In this document: positions 45,031-53,619 of the stretch, in pieces
How positions within the stretch are numbered: the first letter of the stretch is position 1
Layout of the letters: every line of letters starts with the position of its first letter
From: Sphingomonas sp. EC-HK361
GTDB taxonomy: Bacteria > Pseudomonadota > Alphaproteobacteria > Sphingomonadales > Sphingomonadaceae
Assembly: GCF_902498785.1 (NCBI RefSeq)
Contig: NZ_LR701493.1
Location: forward strand, 806,724 to 870,723
Direction: 5' to 3'
DNA: 64,000 nucleotides
The notes under the pieces: model-generated
What the model was told of the DNA's origin: nothing
The model's input: only the letters and a program-made list of their open reading frames with translations
The model's database searches: none
Translations under genes and position numbers: made by a program

Positions 45031-45807
45031 GTGGCTGAATACGAAACCATCCTTGTGGAACAGCGCGGCGCGGTGACGCTCGTCACGCTCAACCGTCCGC
45101 AGGCGCTGAACGCGCTCAATAGCCAGGTGCTCGCCGATCTGCTCGCCGCGTTCGCTGCGTTCGATGCTGACGAAACACAGGGCTGTGCCGTGCTGACTGG
45201 CAGCGACAAGGCGTTCGCGGCCGGCGCCGACATCAAGGAGATGTCGGGCCAGGGCTTCGCCGCGATGTATGGCGGCAATTTCTTCGGTGGTTATGAGCGC
45301 TTCACCGCGACCCGCAAGCCGATCATCGCGGCGGTCGCCGGCTATGCGCTCGGTGGCGGGTGCGAGCTGGCGATGATGTGCGACTTCATCCTCGCCGCCG
45401 ACACCGCGAAGTTCGGACAACCCGAGATCAAGCTCGCGGTTTCGCCCGGCATGGGCGGATCGCAGCGGCTGACCCGTGCGGTCGGCAAGGCCAAGGCGAT
45501 GGAGATGTGCCTGACCGGGCGGATGATGGACGCCGCCGAAGCGGAGCGCGCCGGGCTGGTGAGCCGTATCGTCCCCGCCGCCGATCTGGTCGAGGATGCG
45601 GTGAAGACCGCGGCGACGATCGCGGCGATGGCGCCGCTTGCGGTCAAGGCGAACAAGGAAATGGTCAACGCCGCGTTCGAGACGGGTTTGGCGATGGGCG
45701 TCCAGTTCGAGCGGCGGCTGTTCCACGGGCTGTTCGGGACCGAGGACCAGAAGGAAGGAATGGCGGCCTTCGTAGAGAAGCGTCCGGGGAACTGGACGGG
45801 GAAGTAA
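45031..45807 (+). CDS. Enoyl-CoA hydratase
   Basis: 258 aa. Hydrates methacrylyl-CoA or similar in valine degradation. Motifs: [36 protein letters not shown] (oxyanion), [37 protein letters not shown] with catalytic Glu in GGGCELA and in [12 protein letters not shown]. The GTG at 45031 is preferred because GGAGAG is 4-6 nt upstream; an ATG at 45019, directly after the upstream stop codon, lacks a ribosome site but would add only four residues. Confidence 0.92.
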   Translation: MAEYETILVEQRGAVTLVTLNRPQALNALNSQVLADLLAAFAAFDADETQGCAVLTGSDKAFAAGADIKEMSGQGFAAMYGGNFFGGYERFTATRKPIIAAVAGYALGGGCELAMMCDFILAADTAKFGQPEIKLAVSPGMGGSQRLTRAVGKAKAMEMCLTGRMMDAAEAERAGLVSRIVPAADLVEDAVKTAATIAAMAPLAVKANKEMVNAAFETGLAMGVQFERRLFHGLFGTEDQKEGMAAFVEKRPGNWTGK

Positions 45808-45834
45808 GGCGTGATGTGCTCCTGCGAAGGGCTT

Positions 45835-45897
45835 CCCTTCAAAGTAGTATTTTGAAGGGGTCCGAAGGCGGGAGCCCAGTCTGGGTCCCCGCCTTCG
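45835..45897. repeat. Two adjacent hairpins between enoyl-CoA hydratase and mmsB
   Basis: Hairpin 1: CCCTTCAAA at 45835-45843 with TTTGAAGGG at 45851-45859. Hairpin 2: CGAAGGCGGGAGCCCAG at 45863-45879 with CTGGGTCCCCGCCTTCG at 45881-45897 (two mismatches). The second belongs to the GGTCCCCGCCTTCGCGGGGAC-type repeat. Neither has a U-run, so mmsB is probably still expressed with the operon, at altered level. Confidence 0.75.
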
Positions 45898-45920
45898 CGG
45901 GGACACAAGGAGAGTAGATA

Positions 45921-46802
45921 ATGGCACGCGTCGCATTCATCGGACTTGGCAATATGGGCGGCGGAATGGCCGCCAATCTCGCGAAGAAGGGGCACGATGT
46001 CCGCGCCTTCGATCTGTCCGCCGAGGCGCTGGAGCGAGCCAGGGCCGCCGGATGCCTGGTCGCCGAGAGCGCTGCCGCTGCGTGCGATGGCGCCGAAGCG
46101 ATCATCACGATGCTGCCCGCCGGCACCCATGTCGAGCAGGTCTATGCCGACAGCATCTTCGGTGCGGCGCCCGCATCGGCGATCCTGATCGACTGTTCGA
46201 CGATCGACGTCGCTACTGCGAAGCGCGTGGCAGAAGCCGCGCAGGCGAAGGGCTTTGCCGCGGTCGATGCGCCGGTGTCGGGCGGGATCGCGGCTGCGAA
46301 CGGGGGCACGCTGACGTTCATGGTCGGTGGCAGCGAAGCCGCGTTCAAGCGCGCCGAGCCGTTCCTCGCCGATATGGGCAAGGCGGTGATCCGCGCGGGT
46401 GTCGCAGGCGCGGGCCAGGCCGCGAAGATCTGCAACAACATGATCCTCGGCGCGACGATGATCGCGACGTGCGAGGCGTTCGTGCTCGCCGAAAAACTGG
46501 GCCTCGATGCGCAGGCGTTCTTCGATATCGCGAGCGTCTCTTCGGGGCAAAGCTGGTCGATGACGAGCTATTGCCCGGTCCCCGGCGTCGGCCCCGAAAC
46601 GCCCGCGGATCGTGGCTATGAGGGCGGCTTCGCGACGGCACTGATGCTGAAGGATCTGCGGCTTGCGATGGCAGCGGCGCAGGATGTGGGCGCGGACACC
46701 CCGATGGGCGCAAAGGCAGCCGAGCGGTATGAAGCCTTTGCGGCGGCGGGTGAGGGCGGCAAGGACTTCTCGGCGATCATCACCGCGCTGCGGGAAACGT
46801 AA
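45921..46802 (+). CDS. mmsB: 3-hydroxyisobutyrate dehydrogenase
   Basis: 293 aa. NAD-dependent oxidation of 3-hydroxyisobutyrate to methylmalonate semialdehyde, feeding MmsA. N-terminal Rossmann GLGNMGGGMAANLAKKGHDV, substrate loop DAPVSGGIAAANGGTLTFMVGG, catalytic-Lys segment GAGQAAKICNNMILG, and DLRLAMAAAQDVG near the C-terminus. AAGGAG lies 10 nt before the ATG. Last gene of the valine set, set off by a 113-bp gap with hairpins. Confidence 0.95.
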   Translation: MARVAFIGLGNMGGGMAANLAKKGHDVRAFDLSAEALERARAAGCLVAESAAAACDGAEAIITMLPAGTHVEQVYADSIFGAAPASAILIDCSTIDVATAKRVAEAAQAKGFAAVDAPVSGGIAAANGGTLTFMVGGSEAAFKRAEPFLADMGKAVIRAGVAGAGQAAKICNNMILGATMIATCEAFVLAEKLGLDAQAFFDIASVSSGQSWSMTSYCPVPGVGPETPADRGYEGGFATALMLKDLRLAMAAAQDVGADTPMGAKAAERYEAFAAAGEGGKDFSAIITALRET

Positions 46803-46827
46803 GTTCGTCTTCGCGGGGTGACGGGCG

Positions 46828-47415
46828 CTAGAACACGCCCGGCACGAAGCGCCTGACTCGTGCAGCATATGCGCCATACTCGTCGCCGAACATCGCGCGC
46901 AGCAGGCGTTCCTCTTCGCTGATCCTGAGCCACGTCCCGATCGCGAAGAGCGGCACGCCGATCAGGAGCGCGCGCTCATGGCCGAGCGCGATGCTGGTGG
47001 CGAGCATGGTAAGCGCCATCGCGACATAGATGGGATGGCGGACATGGGCGAACGGGCCGGTCGTCACGAGTTCGTGGTCGGAGCGGGTGCGCGCGACGAG
47101 GCTCCAGTTGCGCCCCATGGTGCGCGATGACCAGACGAACAGCGTGACCGATGCGGCCATCAGGAGCGTCACGACCGCCGCTTCGCCGGCCGCGACTGCC
47201 CCGAGCGGATCGAGGCGAACGCTGACCGGGCCGATGAACACCAGCGCCATTCCGAGGCCCTGCACCACGATCCCCGCGATCGAGCGCGACGATCGCTTGC
47301 CCCCGCTTTCGCGTTCGCGCCGCGAGCGGGCGACGATCAGCGCGAGGAAAAAGGCCAACCCGCCCGCCGCGAGGGCGGCCAGGCCGGGAAGGCCGACGGG
47401 TGCCAGTCCCATCAT
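46828..47415 (-). CDS. Isoprenylcysteine carboxyl methyltransferase-like membrane protein
   Basis: 195 aa with four or five membrane segments. The C-terminal ICMT/PEMT signature is seen as TTGPFAHVRHPIYVAMALTMLATSIAL and SEEERLLRAMFGDEYGAYAARVRRFVPGVF. Such bacterial proteins methylate small thiols, phospholipid head groups or unknown substrates using SAM. Its ATG overlaps the M1 peptidase stop by 4 bp, but a functional link is not evident. Confidence 0.85.
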   Translation of the reverse strand: MMGLAPVGLPGLAALAAGGLAFFLALIVARSRRERESGGKRSSRSIAGIVVQGLGMALVFIGPVSVRLDPLGAVAAGEAAVVTLLMAASVTLFVWSSRTMGRNWSLVARTRSDHELVTTGPFAHVRHPIYVAMALTMLATSIALGHERALLIGVPLFAIGTWLRISEEERLLRAMFGDEYGAYAARVRRFVPGVF

Positions 47416-49142
47416 TTGGGCTTTTTCGCCTGCGCGGCCTTCCAGGCCTGAAATGCATCGATCGCAGGATTGCTGCGCAGCACCCGCGCCATCGGATCGA
47501 CGACGACATGCGCGCCTGCCGGCGCAGCGACGAACCCGCGCCCGTCAGCCATGGCGACGCGTTGCACCTTGCCATCGACGGCGACGTCGATCGGCATCGG
47601 GAAGGCCGATTTGCCCTGCGTCGTCCAGGTGAGGCGGTAGCCGCCGCCTTCCCGCGTCATCGTCAAGGCCGGCAGCGCGGCCTGGCGCAGATACACGTCG
47701 AAGAACCAGCCATAGTCCTTGCCGGTGACCTGCCGCACGATCCCCTCGAACTCACGCGTCGAGCCGAAGCGTGGCGTGAAGTTGCCGGGTTTGGGGTCGG
47801 GCCTGCCATAGACGATGCGCCGCGTCGCGTCGAAGAACGCCTTGTCGCCGATGAGGCCGCGCAACGTGTGGAGCATCCACGACGCCTTGTTGTAGATGTC
47901 GAGCCCGGCGCCGCCCTTCGACGGCTCGTAGACCTCCTCCTCGGTCATCAGCCGGTCGCGGACGATCGGTGCCTTGTTGAGAATGCCGTTGCGCTCTCCG
48001 TCGAGCATCACCGCGTAGCGAATGTCGCCCTCGCGCCATTGGCCGTAGAGCGGCTGCATGTAGGTGCCGAAGCCTTCGTGGAGCCAGTAATCGTCCCAGT
48101 TCGCCGCGGTCAGCTGGTTGCCGAACCACTCATGCGCGAATTCGTGCTGGAACAGCCAGTCGAAGCCCTCGGGCGCCTTGGCATAGGCGTTGCCGTAGGC
48201 GTTGATGGTCTGGTGCTCCATGCCCTTGTGCGGCGTCTCGACCACGCCGACCTTCTCGTCGCCGAAGGGGTAAGGGCCGATCATGGTTTCGAAGAAATCG
48301 AGCGTCGGCGCGAACTCGGCGAACAGCGCCTGGGCCTGCGCCTTTTCGCCCGGCAGATACCAGTAGAACATCGGGATCGTGTTGCCGAAGCGGCTCTTGT
48401 AGGTGCCGCTGATCTCCTCATACGGCCCGACATTGAGCGCGATCGCGTAGGTATTGGGGTGCTTCGTCTCCCAGTTCCACCGCGTCCGGCCGTCAGCGAG
48501 CGTATCGACGCCAAGCAGGCGGCCGTTGGACGGCGCCTTCAGGCCCCTGGGCACGGTGATGTGGAGCGTCACCTTGCCGGGTTCGCCCATGGGGAAATCG
48601 AGGCAGGGCCAGAACAGGTCGCAGCCATAGCCCTCCGCGGTCGTCGCGAACCATGTGCGGCCGTCGGGCGTCTTCGACCAGACGACTCCGTCGTCCCACG
48701 GCGCGTTGACCGCGACGTGCGGGGTGCCGCCATAGGTGATCCGCGCGGTGACGCGGTCGCCCCTGGCCAGCGGGTTGGGCAGGGTGATCGTCAGCTGGCC
48801 TTGCGGATTCGACCAGGCCGAGCGCGCGAGGGGCGCTCCGTCGATAACGATCGCGCTGATCGGCAGGTTACGGTCGAGGTCGATCACCAGCCGGTTCAGC
48901 GGTGACCTGGCGGTAAAACCAAGTGTCGCGACTCCGTTCAGCACGTGCGTGTCGGGCACCACCTCGAACGCGAGATCGGCCGAATCGAACGTCATCGCCA
49001 ATTGCTCGGCGGGGCGCTGGCCACCGGACTTCATCGTCTGCTCGGTCAGCGGCGGCTCGCCCTTGCCCGGCACGCTGGCGGCACACAGGAAGGCGGCGCC
49101 GAGCGCGAGCCCAACGACATGATTGATGGATTTCACGCGCAC
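47412..49142 (-). CDS. Secreted M1 family metallopeptidase (aminopeptidase N-like)
   Basis: 576 aa from GTG 49142; a second GTG two codons on is equally possible. Signal peptide NHVVGLALGAAFLCAASVPG. Gluzincin zinc site His333-Glu334 and His337 (HEFAHEWFG) with Glu356 after 18 residues (WLHEGFGTYM). The exopeptidase motif appears as HKGMEHQT rather than GAMEN, which occurs in divergent M1 enzymes. An N-terminal beta domain precedes it (DSADLAFEVVPDTHVLNGVATLGF). Likely a periplasmic peptidase. Divergent from lon; the starts are 49 bp apart. Confidence 0.9.
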   Translation of the reverse strand: MRVKSINHVVGLALGAAFLCAASVPGKGEPPLTEQTMKSGGQRPAEQLAMTFDSADLAFEVVPDTHVLNGVATLGFTARSPLNRLVIDLDRNLPISAIVIDGAPLARSAWSNPQGQLTITLPNPLARGDRVTARITYGGTPHVAVNAPWDDGVVWSKTPDGRTWFATTAEGYGCDLFWPCLDFPMGEPGKVTLHITVPRGLKAPSNGRLLGVDTLADGRTRWNWETKHPNTYAIALNVGPYEEISGTYKSRFGNTIPMFYWYLPGEKAQAQALFAEFAPTLDFFETMIGPYPFGDEKVGVVETPHKGMEHQTINAYGNAYAKAPEGFDWLFQHEFAHEWFGNQLTAANWDDYWLHEGFGTYMQPLYGQWREGDIRYAVMLDGERNGILNKAPIVRDRLMTEEEVYEPSKGGAGLDIYNKASWMLHTLRGLIGDKAFFDATRRIVYGRPDPKPGNFTPRFGSTREFEGIVRQVTGKDYGWFFDVYLRQAALPALTMTREGGGYRLTWTTQGKSAFPMPIDVAVDGKVQRVAMADGRGFVAAPAGAHVVVDPMARVLRSNPAIDAFQAWKAAQAKKPK

Positions 49143-49149
49143 CCCATAT
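49122..49149 (+). promoter_or_regulatory. Possible heat-shock (sigma32-type) promoter of lon
   Basis: CCCCATAT at 49142-49149 matches the sigma32 -10 element, with ATTGAT at 49122-49127 as a partial -35 (consensus CTTGAA) 14 bp upstream. It lies 42 bp before the lon ATG and overlaps the start region of the divergent peptidase gene. lon is a heat-shock gene in many proteobacteria. Confidence 0.5.
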
Positions 49150-49191
49150 ATGATCCGAACGGCGCCCTGTCGGCGCTGTGCGGAGTTTTGA

Positions 49192-51597
49192 ATGATCCAG
49201 ACCTACCCCGTCCTGCCGCTGCGGGACATCGTCGTCTTCCCGCACATGATCGTGCCGTTGTTCGTCGGCCGCGACAAGTCGGTCGCCGCGCTCGAGGCTG
49301 CGATGGCGGCGGACAAGGAAATCTTCCTCGTGGCGCAGCTCGATCCCGGCGAGGATGATCCCGACCGCGACGACCTCTATTCGATCGGCGTCACCGCGAC
49401 CGTCCTACAGCTGCTGAAGCTGCCCGACGGCACGGTGCGCGTGCTTGTCGAGGGCAAGGCGCGAGGCACACTGGAAACCATGCGCGAGGGCGACGGCTAT
49501 CTGACCGCCGATATCGTGCCGCTGGAGGACAAGCCGGTCGAAGGACCGGAAGCCGCGGCGCTGATGCGCTCCGTCGTCGACCAGTTCGAAAATTACGCGA
49601 AACTCAACCGCAAGCTGCCGGCCGAAACGCCGGTGCAGCTGCGCGAGCTGCTGGAGACCGCCGAGGCGTCGCGGCTGTCGGACGCGATCATGGCGAACAT
49701 CTCGGTCAAGGTCGCCGAGAAGCAGGCGCTGCTCATGGAGAGCGATCCCATGAAGCGGCTGGAGATGTCGTTCGCACTGATGGAAGGCGAGCTCGGCGTT
49801 CTGCAGGTCGAGAAGAAGATCAAGAGCCGCGTCAAACGCCAGATGGAGAAGACGCAGCGCGAATATTACCTCAACGAGCAGTTGAAGGCGATCCAGCGCG
49901 AGCTCGGCAATGAGGGCGAGGAAGGCGAGGGCGACGAGATCGCCGAGCTGACCCAGAAGATCGCGACGCTGAAGCTGTCGAAGGAAGCGCGTTCGAAGGC
50001 GACCGCGGAGCTGAAGAAGCTGAAGACGATGGCGCCGATGTCGGCCGAGGCGACGGTGGTGCGCAACTATCTCGACGTGCTGCTCGGGCTGCCGTGGGGG
50101 AAGAAGTCGAAGCTGAAGAGGGATATCGCGGCGGCGCAGGCGGTGCTCGACGAGGATCATTATGCGCTGGAGAAGGTGAAGGACCGGATCGTCGAATATC
50201 TGGCAGTGCAGGCGCGGACCAATAAGCTGAAGGGCCCGATCCTGTGTCTCGTCGGGCCGCCGGGCGTCGGCAAGACCTCGCTCGGCAAGTCGATCGCCAA
50301 GGCGACGGGGCGCGAGTTCATCCGCCAGTCGCTGGGCGGGGTGCGCGACGAGGCGGAGATCCGCGGCCACCGGCGGACCTATATCGGGTCGCTGCCGGGC
50401 AAGATCGTGACGAACCTGAAAAAGGCCGGCGCATCGAACCCGCTGTTCCTGCTCGACGAGATCGACAAGCTGGGGCAGGATTTCCGCGGCGATCCGGCGT
50501 CGGCGCTGCTCGAGGTGCTCGATCCGGAGCAGAACAACAAGTTCAACGACCATTATCTCGAGATCGATATCGATCTGTCCGACGTGATGTTCGTGACGAC
50601 CGCGAACACGCTAAACCTGCCGCAGCCGTTGCTCGACCGGATGGAGATCATCCGGCTGGAGGGCTATACCGAGGACGAGAAGGTCGAGATCGCCGAGCGG
50701 CACCTCATTGCCAAGCAGATCGAGGCGCACGGGCTGAAGGCCGGCGAATTCACGCTGACCAATGAGGGCCTGCGCGCGCTGATCCAGCGCTACACGCGCG
50801 AGGCGGGTGTGCGGACGCTGGAGCGCGAAATCGCGAAGCTGGCGCGCAAGGCGCTGCGCCGCATTCTGGAGGGCAAGGCGGAGTCGGTGACGATCACGCC
50901 GGAAAATCTCCACGAGTTCGCCGGCGTCCAGAAATATCGCCACGGTCTGTCGGAAGAAGAGAACCAGATCGGCGCAGTGACCGGACTCGCTTGGACCGAG
51001 GTGGGCGGCGAGTTGCTGACGATCGAAAGCGTGACCGTCGGCGGCAAGGGCGCGGCGAAGGTCACCGGCAAGCTCGGCGACGTGATGAAGGAATCGATCG
51101 AGACCGCGTTCAGCTTCGTCAAGGCGCGCGCCCCGAGCTACGGCATTCGTCCCAGCATCTTCGCGCGCAAGGATATCCACATCCACCTTCCCGAAGGCGC
51201 CGTCCCCAAGGACGGACCGTCGGCCGGCATCGGCATCGTCACCTCGATCGTTTCGACCCTGACCGGGGTGCCGGTGCGGCGCGAGGTGGCGATGACCGGC
51301 GAGGTCACGCTGCGCGGCCGGGTGCTCCCGATCGGCGGCCTGAAGGAAAAGCTGCTCGCGGCACTGCGCGGCGGGATCGAGACGGTGCTGATCCCGAAGG
51401 AGAACGAGAAGGACCTCGCCGACGTGCCGGCGTCGATCAAGGACGGGCTGAAGATCGTGCCCGTCGCCCATGTCGACGAAGTGCTGAAACTGGCGCTCGT
51501 CGATCCGCTGGAGGCGATCGACTGGACCGAGGCCGACGAGCTGGCGGCCTATCCGCCGGCGCCGATCGCGCCTGCCGGTGGCGAACTGCACCACTGA
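49192..51597 (+). CDS. lon: ATP-dependent protease Lon
   Basis: 801 aa. N-terminal substrate domain ([26 protein letters not shown]), coiled-coil linker, AAA+ module with Walker [10 protein letters not shown] (from residue 355) and the [24 protein letters not shown] segment, Walker [13 protein letters not shown]. The C-terminal protease domain has catalytic Ser677 in PKDGPSAG and a Lys near 720 ([10 protein letters not shown]). Hexameric cytosolic quality-control protease. A terminator follows, and HU, a known Lon-neighbour, is next. Confidence 0.98.
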   Translation: MIQTYPVLPLRDIVVFPHMIVPLFVGRDKSVAALEAAMAADKEIFLVAQLDPGEDDPDRDDLYSIGVTATVLQLLKLPDGTVRVLVEGKARGTLETMREGDGYLTADIVPLEDKPVEGPEAAALMRSVVDQFENYAKLNRKLPAETPVQLRELLETAEASRLSDAIMANISVKVAEKQALLMESDPMKRLEMSFALMEGELGVLQVEKKIKSRVKRQMEKTQREYYLNEQLKAIQRELGNEGEEGEGDEIAELTQKIATLKLSKEARSKATAELKKLKTMAPMSAEATVVRNYLDVLLGLPWGKKSKLKRDIAAAQAVLDEDHYALEKVKDRIVEYLAVQARTNKLKGPILCLVGPPGVGKTSLGKSIAKATGREFIRQSLGGVRDEAEIRGHRRTYIGSLPGKIVTNLKKAGASNPLFLLDEIDKLGQDFRGDPASALLEVLDPEQNNKFNDHYLEIDIDLSDVMFVTTANTLNLPQPLLDRMEIIRLEGYTEDEKVEIAERHLIAKQIEAHGLKAGEFTLTNEGLRALIQRYTREAGVRTLEREIAKLARKALRRILEGKAESVTITPENLHEFAGVQKYRHGLSEEENQIGAVTGLAWTEVGGELLTIESVTVGGKGAAKVTGKLGDVMKESIETAFSFVKARAPSYGIRPSIFARKDIHIHLPEGAVPKDGPSAGIGIVTSIVSTLTGVPVRREVAMTGEVTLRGRVLPIGGLKEKLLAALRGGIETVLIPKENEKDLADVPASIKDGLKIVPVAHVDEVLKLALVDPLEAIDWTEADELAAYPPAPIAPAGGELHH

Positions 51598-51617
51598 TCG
51601 TCGCACCTGAGACACGC

Positions 51618-51656
51618 AAGCCGCCGCCTGGGACACCCCGCGCGGCGGTTTCGTTT
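51618..51656 (+). terminator. Intrinsic terminator after lon
   Basis: AAGCCGCCGC at 51618-51627 pairs with GCGGCGGTTT at 51642-51651, followed by CGTTT. Ten-base stem with a 14-nt loop, 20 bp after the lon stop codon. Confidence 0.7.
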
Positions 51657-51761
51657 GACTCGCGCGGGCCAACCCTCCTTATTGGAGGTTCGGCACTGCG
51701 CCGCGATTCCATTCTTATTCCACGCTAATCCATCACGTCGTGTTTTTGGGGGTCTACGAGT

Positions 51762-52034
51762 ATGAACAAGCAGGAACTGATTGCGTCCGTGGCCGATGCG
51801 TCCGGGCTCGCCAAGGGCGATGCGATGCGCGCCGTCGAGGCGGTGTTCGACACGATTTCGGGTTCGCTCAAGAAAGGCGACGAAGTGCGCCTCGTGGGCT
51901 TCGGCACCTTTTCGGTTTCCAAGCGCAAGGCATCGACCGGCCGCAACCCGCGCACCGGCGAGCCGATGACGATCAAGGCATCCACCCAGCCCAAGTTCAA
52001 GGCGGGCAAGGGGCTGAAGGACTCGGTCAACTGA
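51762..52034 (+). CDS. hup: DNA-binding protein HU
   Basis: 90 aa, the standard HU length. NKQELIASVADASGLAKGDA, GDEVRLVGFGTFSVSKRKASTGRNPRTGEPMTIKAS and PKFKAGKGLKD are the family signature. Nucleoid-associated, dimeric, sequence-independent. Whether it is the alpha or beta form cannot be told; gene order lon-hupB is common. The ribosome site is GGGGG 10 nt upstream. Confidence 0.97.
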   Translation: MNKQELIASVADASGLAKGDAMRAVEAVFDTISGSLKKGDEVRLVGFGTFSVSKRKASTGRNPRTGEPMTIKASTQPKFKAGKGLKDSVN

Positions 52035-52111
52035 TTGCGCGCGTCGGGGGTGGACAGCGGCGCTGACGCCCCCTAAACGCGCGCTTCCCGGATCGTTTCG
52101 GCAAGAGACAC

Positions 52112-52186
52112 GGGCGCGTAGCTCAGCGGTAGAGCACACCCTTCACACGGGTGGGGTCACAGGTTCAATCCCTGTCGCGCCCACCA
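52112..52186 (+). tRNA. tRNA-Val(CAC)
   Basis: Acceptor stem GGGCGCG / CGCGCCC, D arm GCTCAGCGGTAGAGC, anticodon stem CACCC / GGGTG with loop TTCACAC (anticodon CAC, decodes GUG), T arm ACAGGTTCAATCCCTGT, and encoded CCA (ending 52186). All helices pair. Placed after lon-HU, as commonly seen. Confidence 0.97.
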
Positions 52187-52192
52187 TTTTCA

Positions 52193-52222
52193 CCCCCGCG
52201 CGGCATACCGCGCGGGGGTTTT
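52193..52222 (+). terminator. Intrinsic terminator after tRNA-Val
   Basis: Perfect 11-bp stem CCCCCGCGCGG / CCGCGCGGGGG with loop CATA (52193-52218), then TTTTGGTTTT. Starts 7 nt after the tRNA end. Confidence 0.93.
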
Positions 52223-52324
52223 GGTTTTGGGCTTTGTCGCAAGGGATCGAAGCCTCAAGCGAGGTGGCGTCGTACGGCGCGCAGCTTTCCGTCGATCGTA
52301 ACGCCTGGAAGCTTTGCGCCTCCG

Positions 52325-52349
52325 CCGTCATCCCCGCGCAGGCGGGGGT
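52325..52349. repeat. Left arm of an intergenic repeat split by the IS element
   Basis: GTCATCCCCGCGCAGGCGGGG, a common hairpin type. Its partner arm lies across the insertion at about 53440-53466 (GGTCCCTGCCTCCGCAGGGA, then CGACGG), in inverted orientation. Confidence 0.6.
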
Positions 52350-52355
52350 GTGAAT

Positions 52356-53354
52356 TCACGTTTGAAGTGCACCGGTTGAGATGCGGAGGAATGCCTCGGC
52401 GGGGGTCTGGAAGTCGAGACATTTTCTTGGGGTGTCGTTGAGGCGCTGTGGGTAGGCGCGCAGTTGTTCGGGTGAGAGTGTGTCGAGGTTGGTTTTGCGG
52501 GGCAGCAGGCGTCGCAGGCGGCCGATGGTGTTTTCGACCCCGCCCTTTTGCCAGGGGCTGCGCACGTCGCAAAAGAAGGTCTGCAGGCCGAGGTGATGCA
52601 GGCGGTGATGTTGGGCGAACTCGGTGCCATTGTCGAAGCTGATGGTGCGGCGCAGGTCCTGCGGGAGGCCGCACAACCGGCGTGCCAGGCGCTGTGCGGT
52701 CATCGCGGCCTTGCGGTGTGGTGGGTGGTCGAGAAGCGTGAAGCGGGTGGCGCGTTCGTGCAGGACGAGGACGCCTTGGCCATAGGCGGCGAACAGCATG
52801 TAGTCGGCTTCCCAATGGCCTGGTTGCCGGCGCGTATCGGCTTCGGGCGTGCGCTCGGTGATGGGGCGACGATGCTTGATGAAGCTGGCCGGGCTGCCGC
52901 CGTGCATACGGTATCGGCCGCGCCGGGACTTGGCGCGCGGCAGCAGGCGGTGCCAATAATCCTTCTGGGCGGAGCGGTGGTAGACGAAGCGGTAGATTGA
53001 CTCGTGGCTGATGACGGTGCGACCAGCCTCACGCGCCAGTCGGCCGGCGATCTGCTCGGGCGAATGTCCCATCGCAAGGCTTTGCCGGACGCGGTCCTGC
53101 AGGTCCGGCTGGCGCACCAGCTTGAACCGGCAGTCCCATCGTCGACGTCGCACCGCCAACTCCTGTGCGCGCACCGGTGCATAACCATCCGACCACAGCT
53201 TGGTGGCGCGACTGTTACGGCTTACCTCCCGGCTCACCGTCGTGTGGCTGCGCCCGATCGCCGCGCCGATCCGACGCAACGACCAGCCTGCCTCCTTCAG
53301 CCGCGCAACCTCGATACACTCGTCAAGGCTGAGCTGCCTATACCCTCGTCCCAT
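52356..53354 (-). CDS. IS30-family transposase
   Basis: 332 aa. N-terminal helix-turn-helix (YRQLSLDECIEVARLKEAGWSLRRIGAAIGRSHTTVSREVSRN), a middle region with GHSPEQIAGRLAREAG and SHESIYRFVY, and a DDE catalytic core: Asp in HWEADYM, Asp in SFDNGTEFAQHH, Glu in KGGVENTIGRLRRLLPR. Length and motifs fit IS30. The frame is intact, so the element may be active. Confidence 0.95.
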   Translation of the reverse strand: MGRGYRQLSLDECIEVARLKEAGWSLRRIGAAIGRSHTTVSREVSRNSRATKLWSDGYAPVRAQELAVRRRRWDCRFKLVRQPDLQDRVRQSLAMGHSPEQIAGRLAREAGRTVISHESIYRFVYHRSAQKDYWHRLLPRAKSRRGRYRMHGGSPASFIKHRRPITERTPEADTRRQPGHWEADYMLFAAYGQGVLVLHERATRFTLLDHPPHRKAAMTAQRLARRLCGLPQDLRRTISFDNGTEFAQHHRLHHLGLQTFFCDVRSPWQKGGVENTIGRLRRLLPRKTNLDTLSPEQLRAYPQRLNDTPRKCLDFQTPAEAFLRISTGALQT

Positions 53355-53392
53355 CGCGCCACCACACTATCAGTGGTGCACTTCTTTCGTGA
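52356..53392 (-). mobile_element. IS30-family insertion sequence, about 1.04 kb
   Basis: Imperfect terminal inverted repeats: TCACGTTTGAAGTGCACC at 52356-52373 and its counterpart at 53375-53392 (TCACGAAAGAAGTGCACC when read on the minus strand), identical except for three central bases. They bracket a single intact transposase gene whose stop codon lies in the left repeat. No clear target duplication is seen by eye. The element is inserted in a repeat-rich gap between tRNA-Val and the TonB receptor gene. Confidence 0.88.
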
Positions 53393-53403
53393 GTCCGCCG
53401 AAT

Positions 53404-53466
53404 CCATGTCTGCAAGTTCCGCGCGAATGCGACAGACATGGGTCCCTGCCTCCGCAGGGACGACGG
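53404..53466. repeat. Right part of the repeat interrupted by the IS
   Basis: CCATGTCTG at 53404-53412 pairs with CAGACATGG at 53433-53441; the latter runs into GGTCCCTGCCTCCGCAGGGA and CGACGG, which is complementary in kind to the arm at 52325-52349. Confidence 0.6.
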
Positions 53467-53520
53467 AGAGGCTTGCGTCGCGTCCTAGAGCGAAAAAAGG
53501 GTGGCTGGAATCACCACCTC

Positions 53521-53594
53521 CGTTCGTTTCGAGCGACGTCGAGAAACGCTGAACAGCGGCTGGAAACGTTTCTCGACTACGCTCGAAACAAACG
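53521..53594. repeat. 28-bp inverted repeat (CGAGCGACGTCGAG type)
   Basis: Left arm 53521-53548 (CGTTCGTTTCGAGCGACGTC, GAGAAACG) and right arm 53567-53594 (CGTTTCTCGACTACGCTCGA, AACAAACG), nearly complementary with an 18-nt loop. It lies 26 bp past the TonB receptor stop and may protect or end that transcript. Confidence 0.8.
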
Positions 53595-53619
53595 GGAGAA
53601 TCAACTCAGGTCGAAAACG

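Noticed and set aside
52325-53594. Repeats around the IS as a CRISPR array
   Set aside because: The units are inverted hairpins of different families, not regularly spaced direct repeats, and there are no cas genes.
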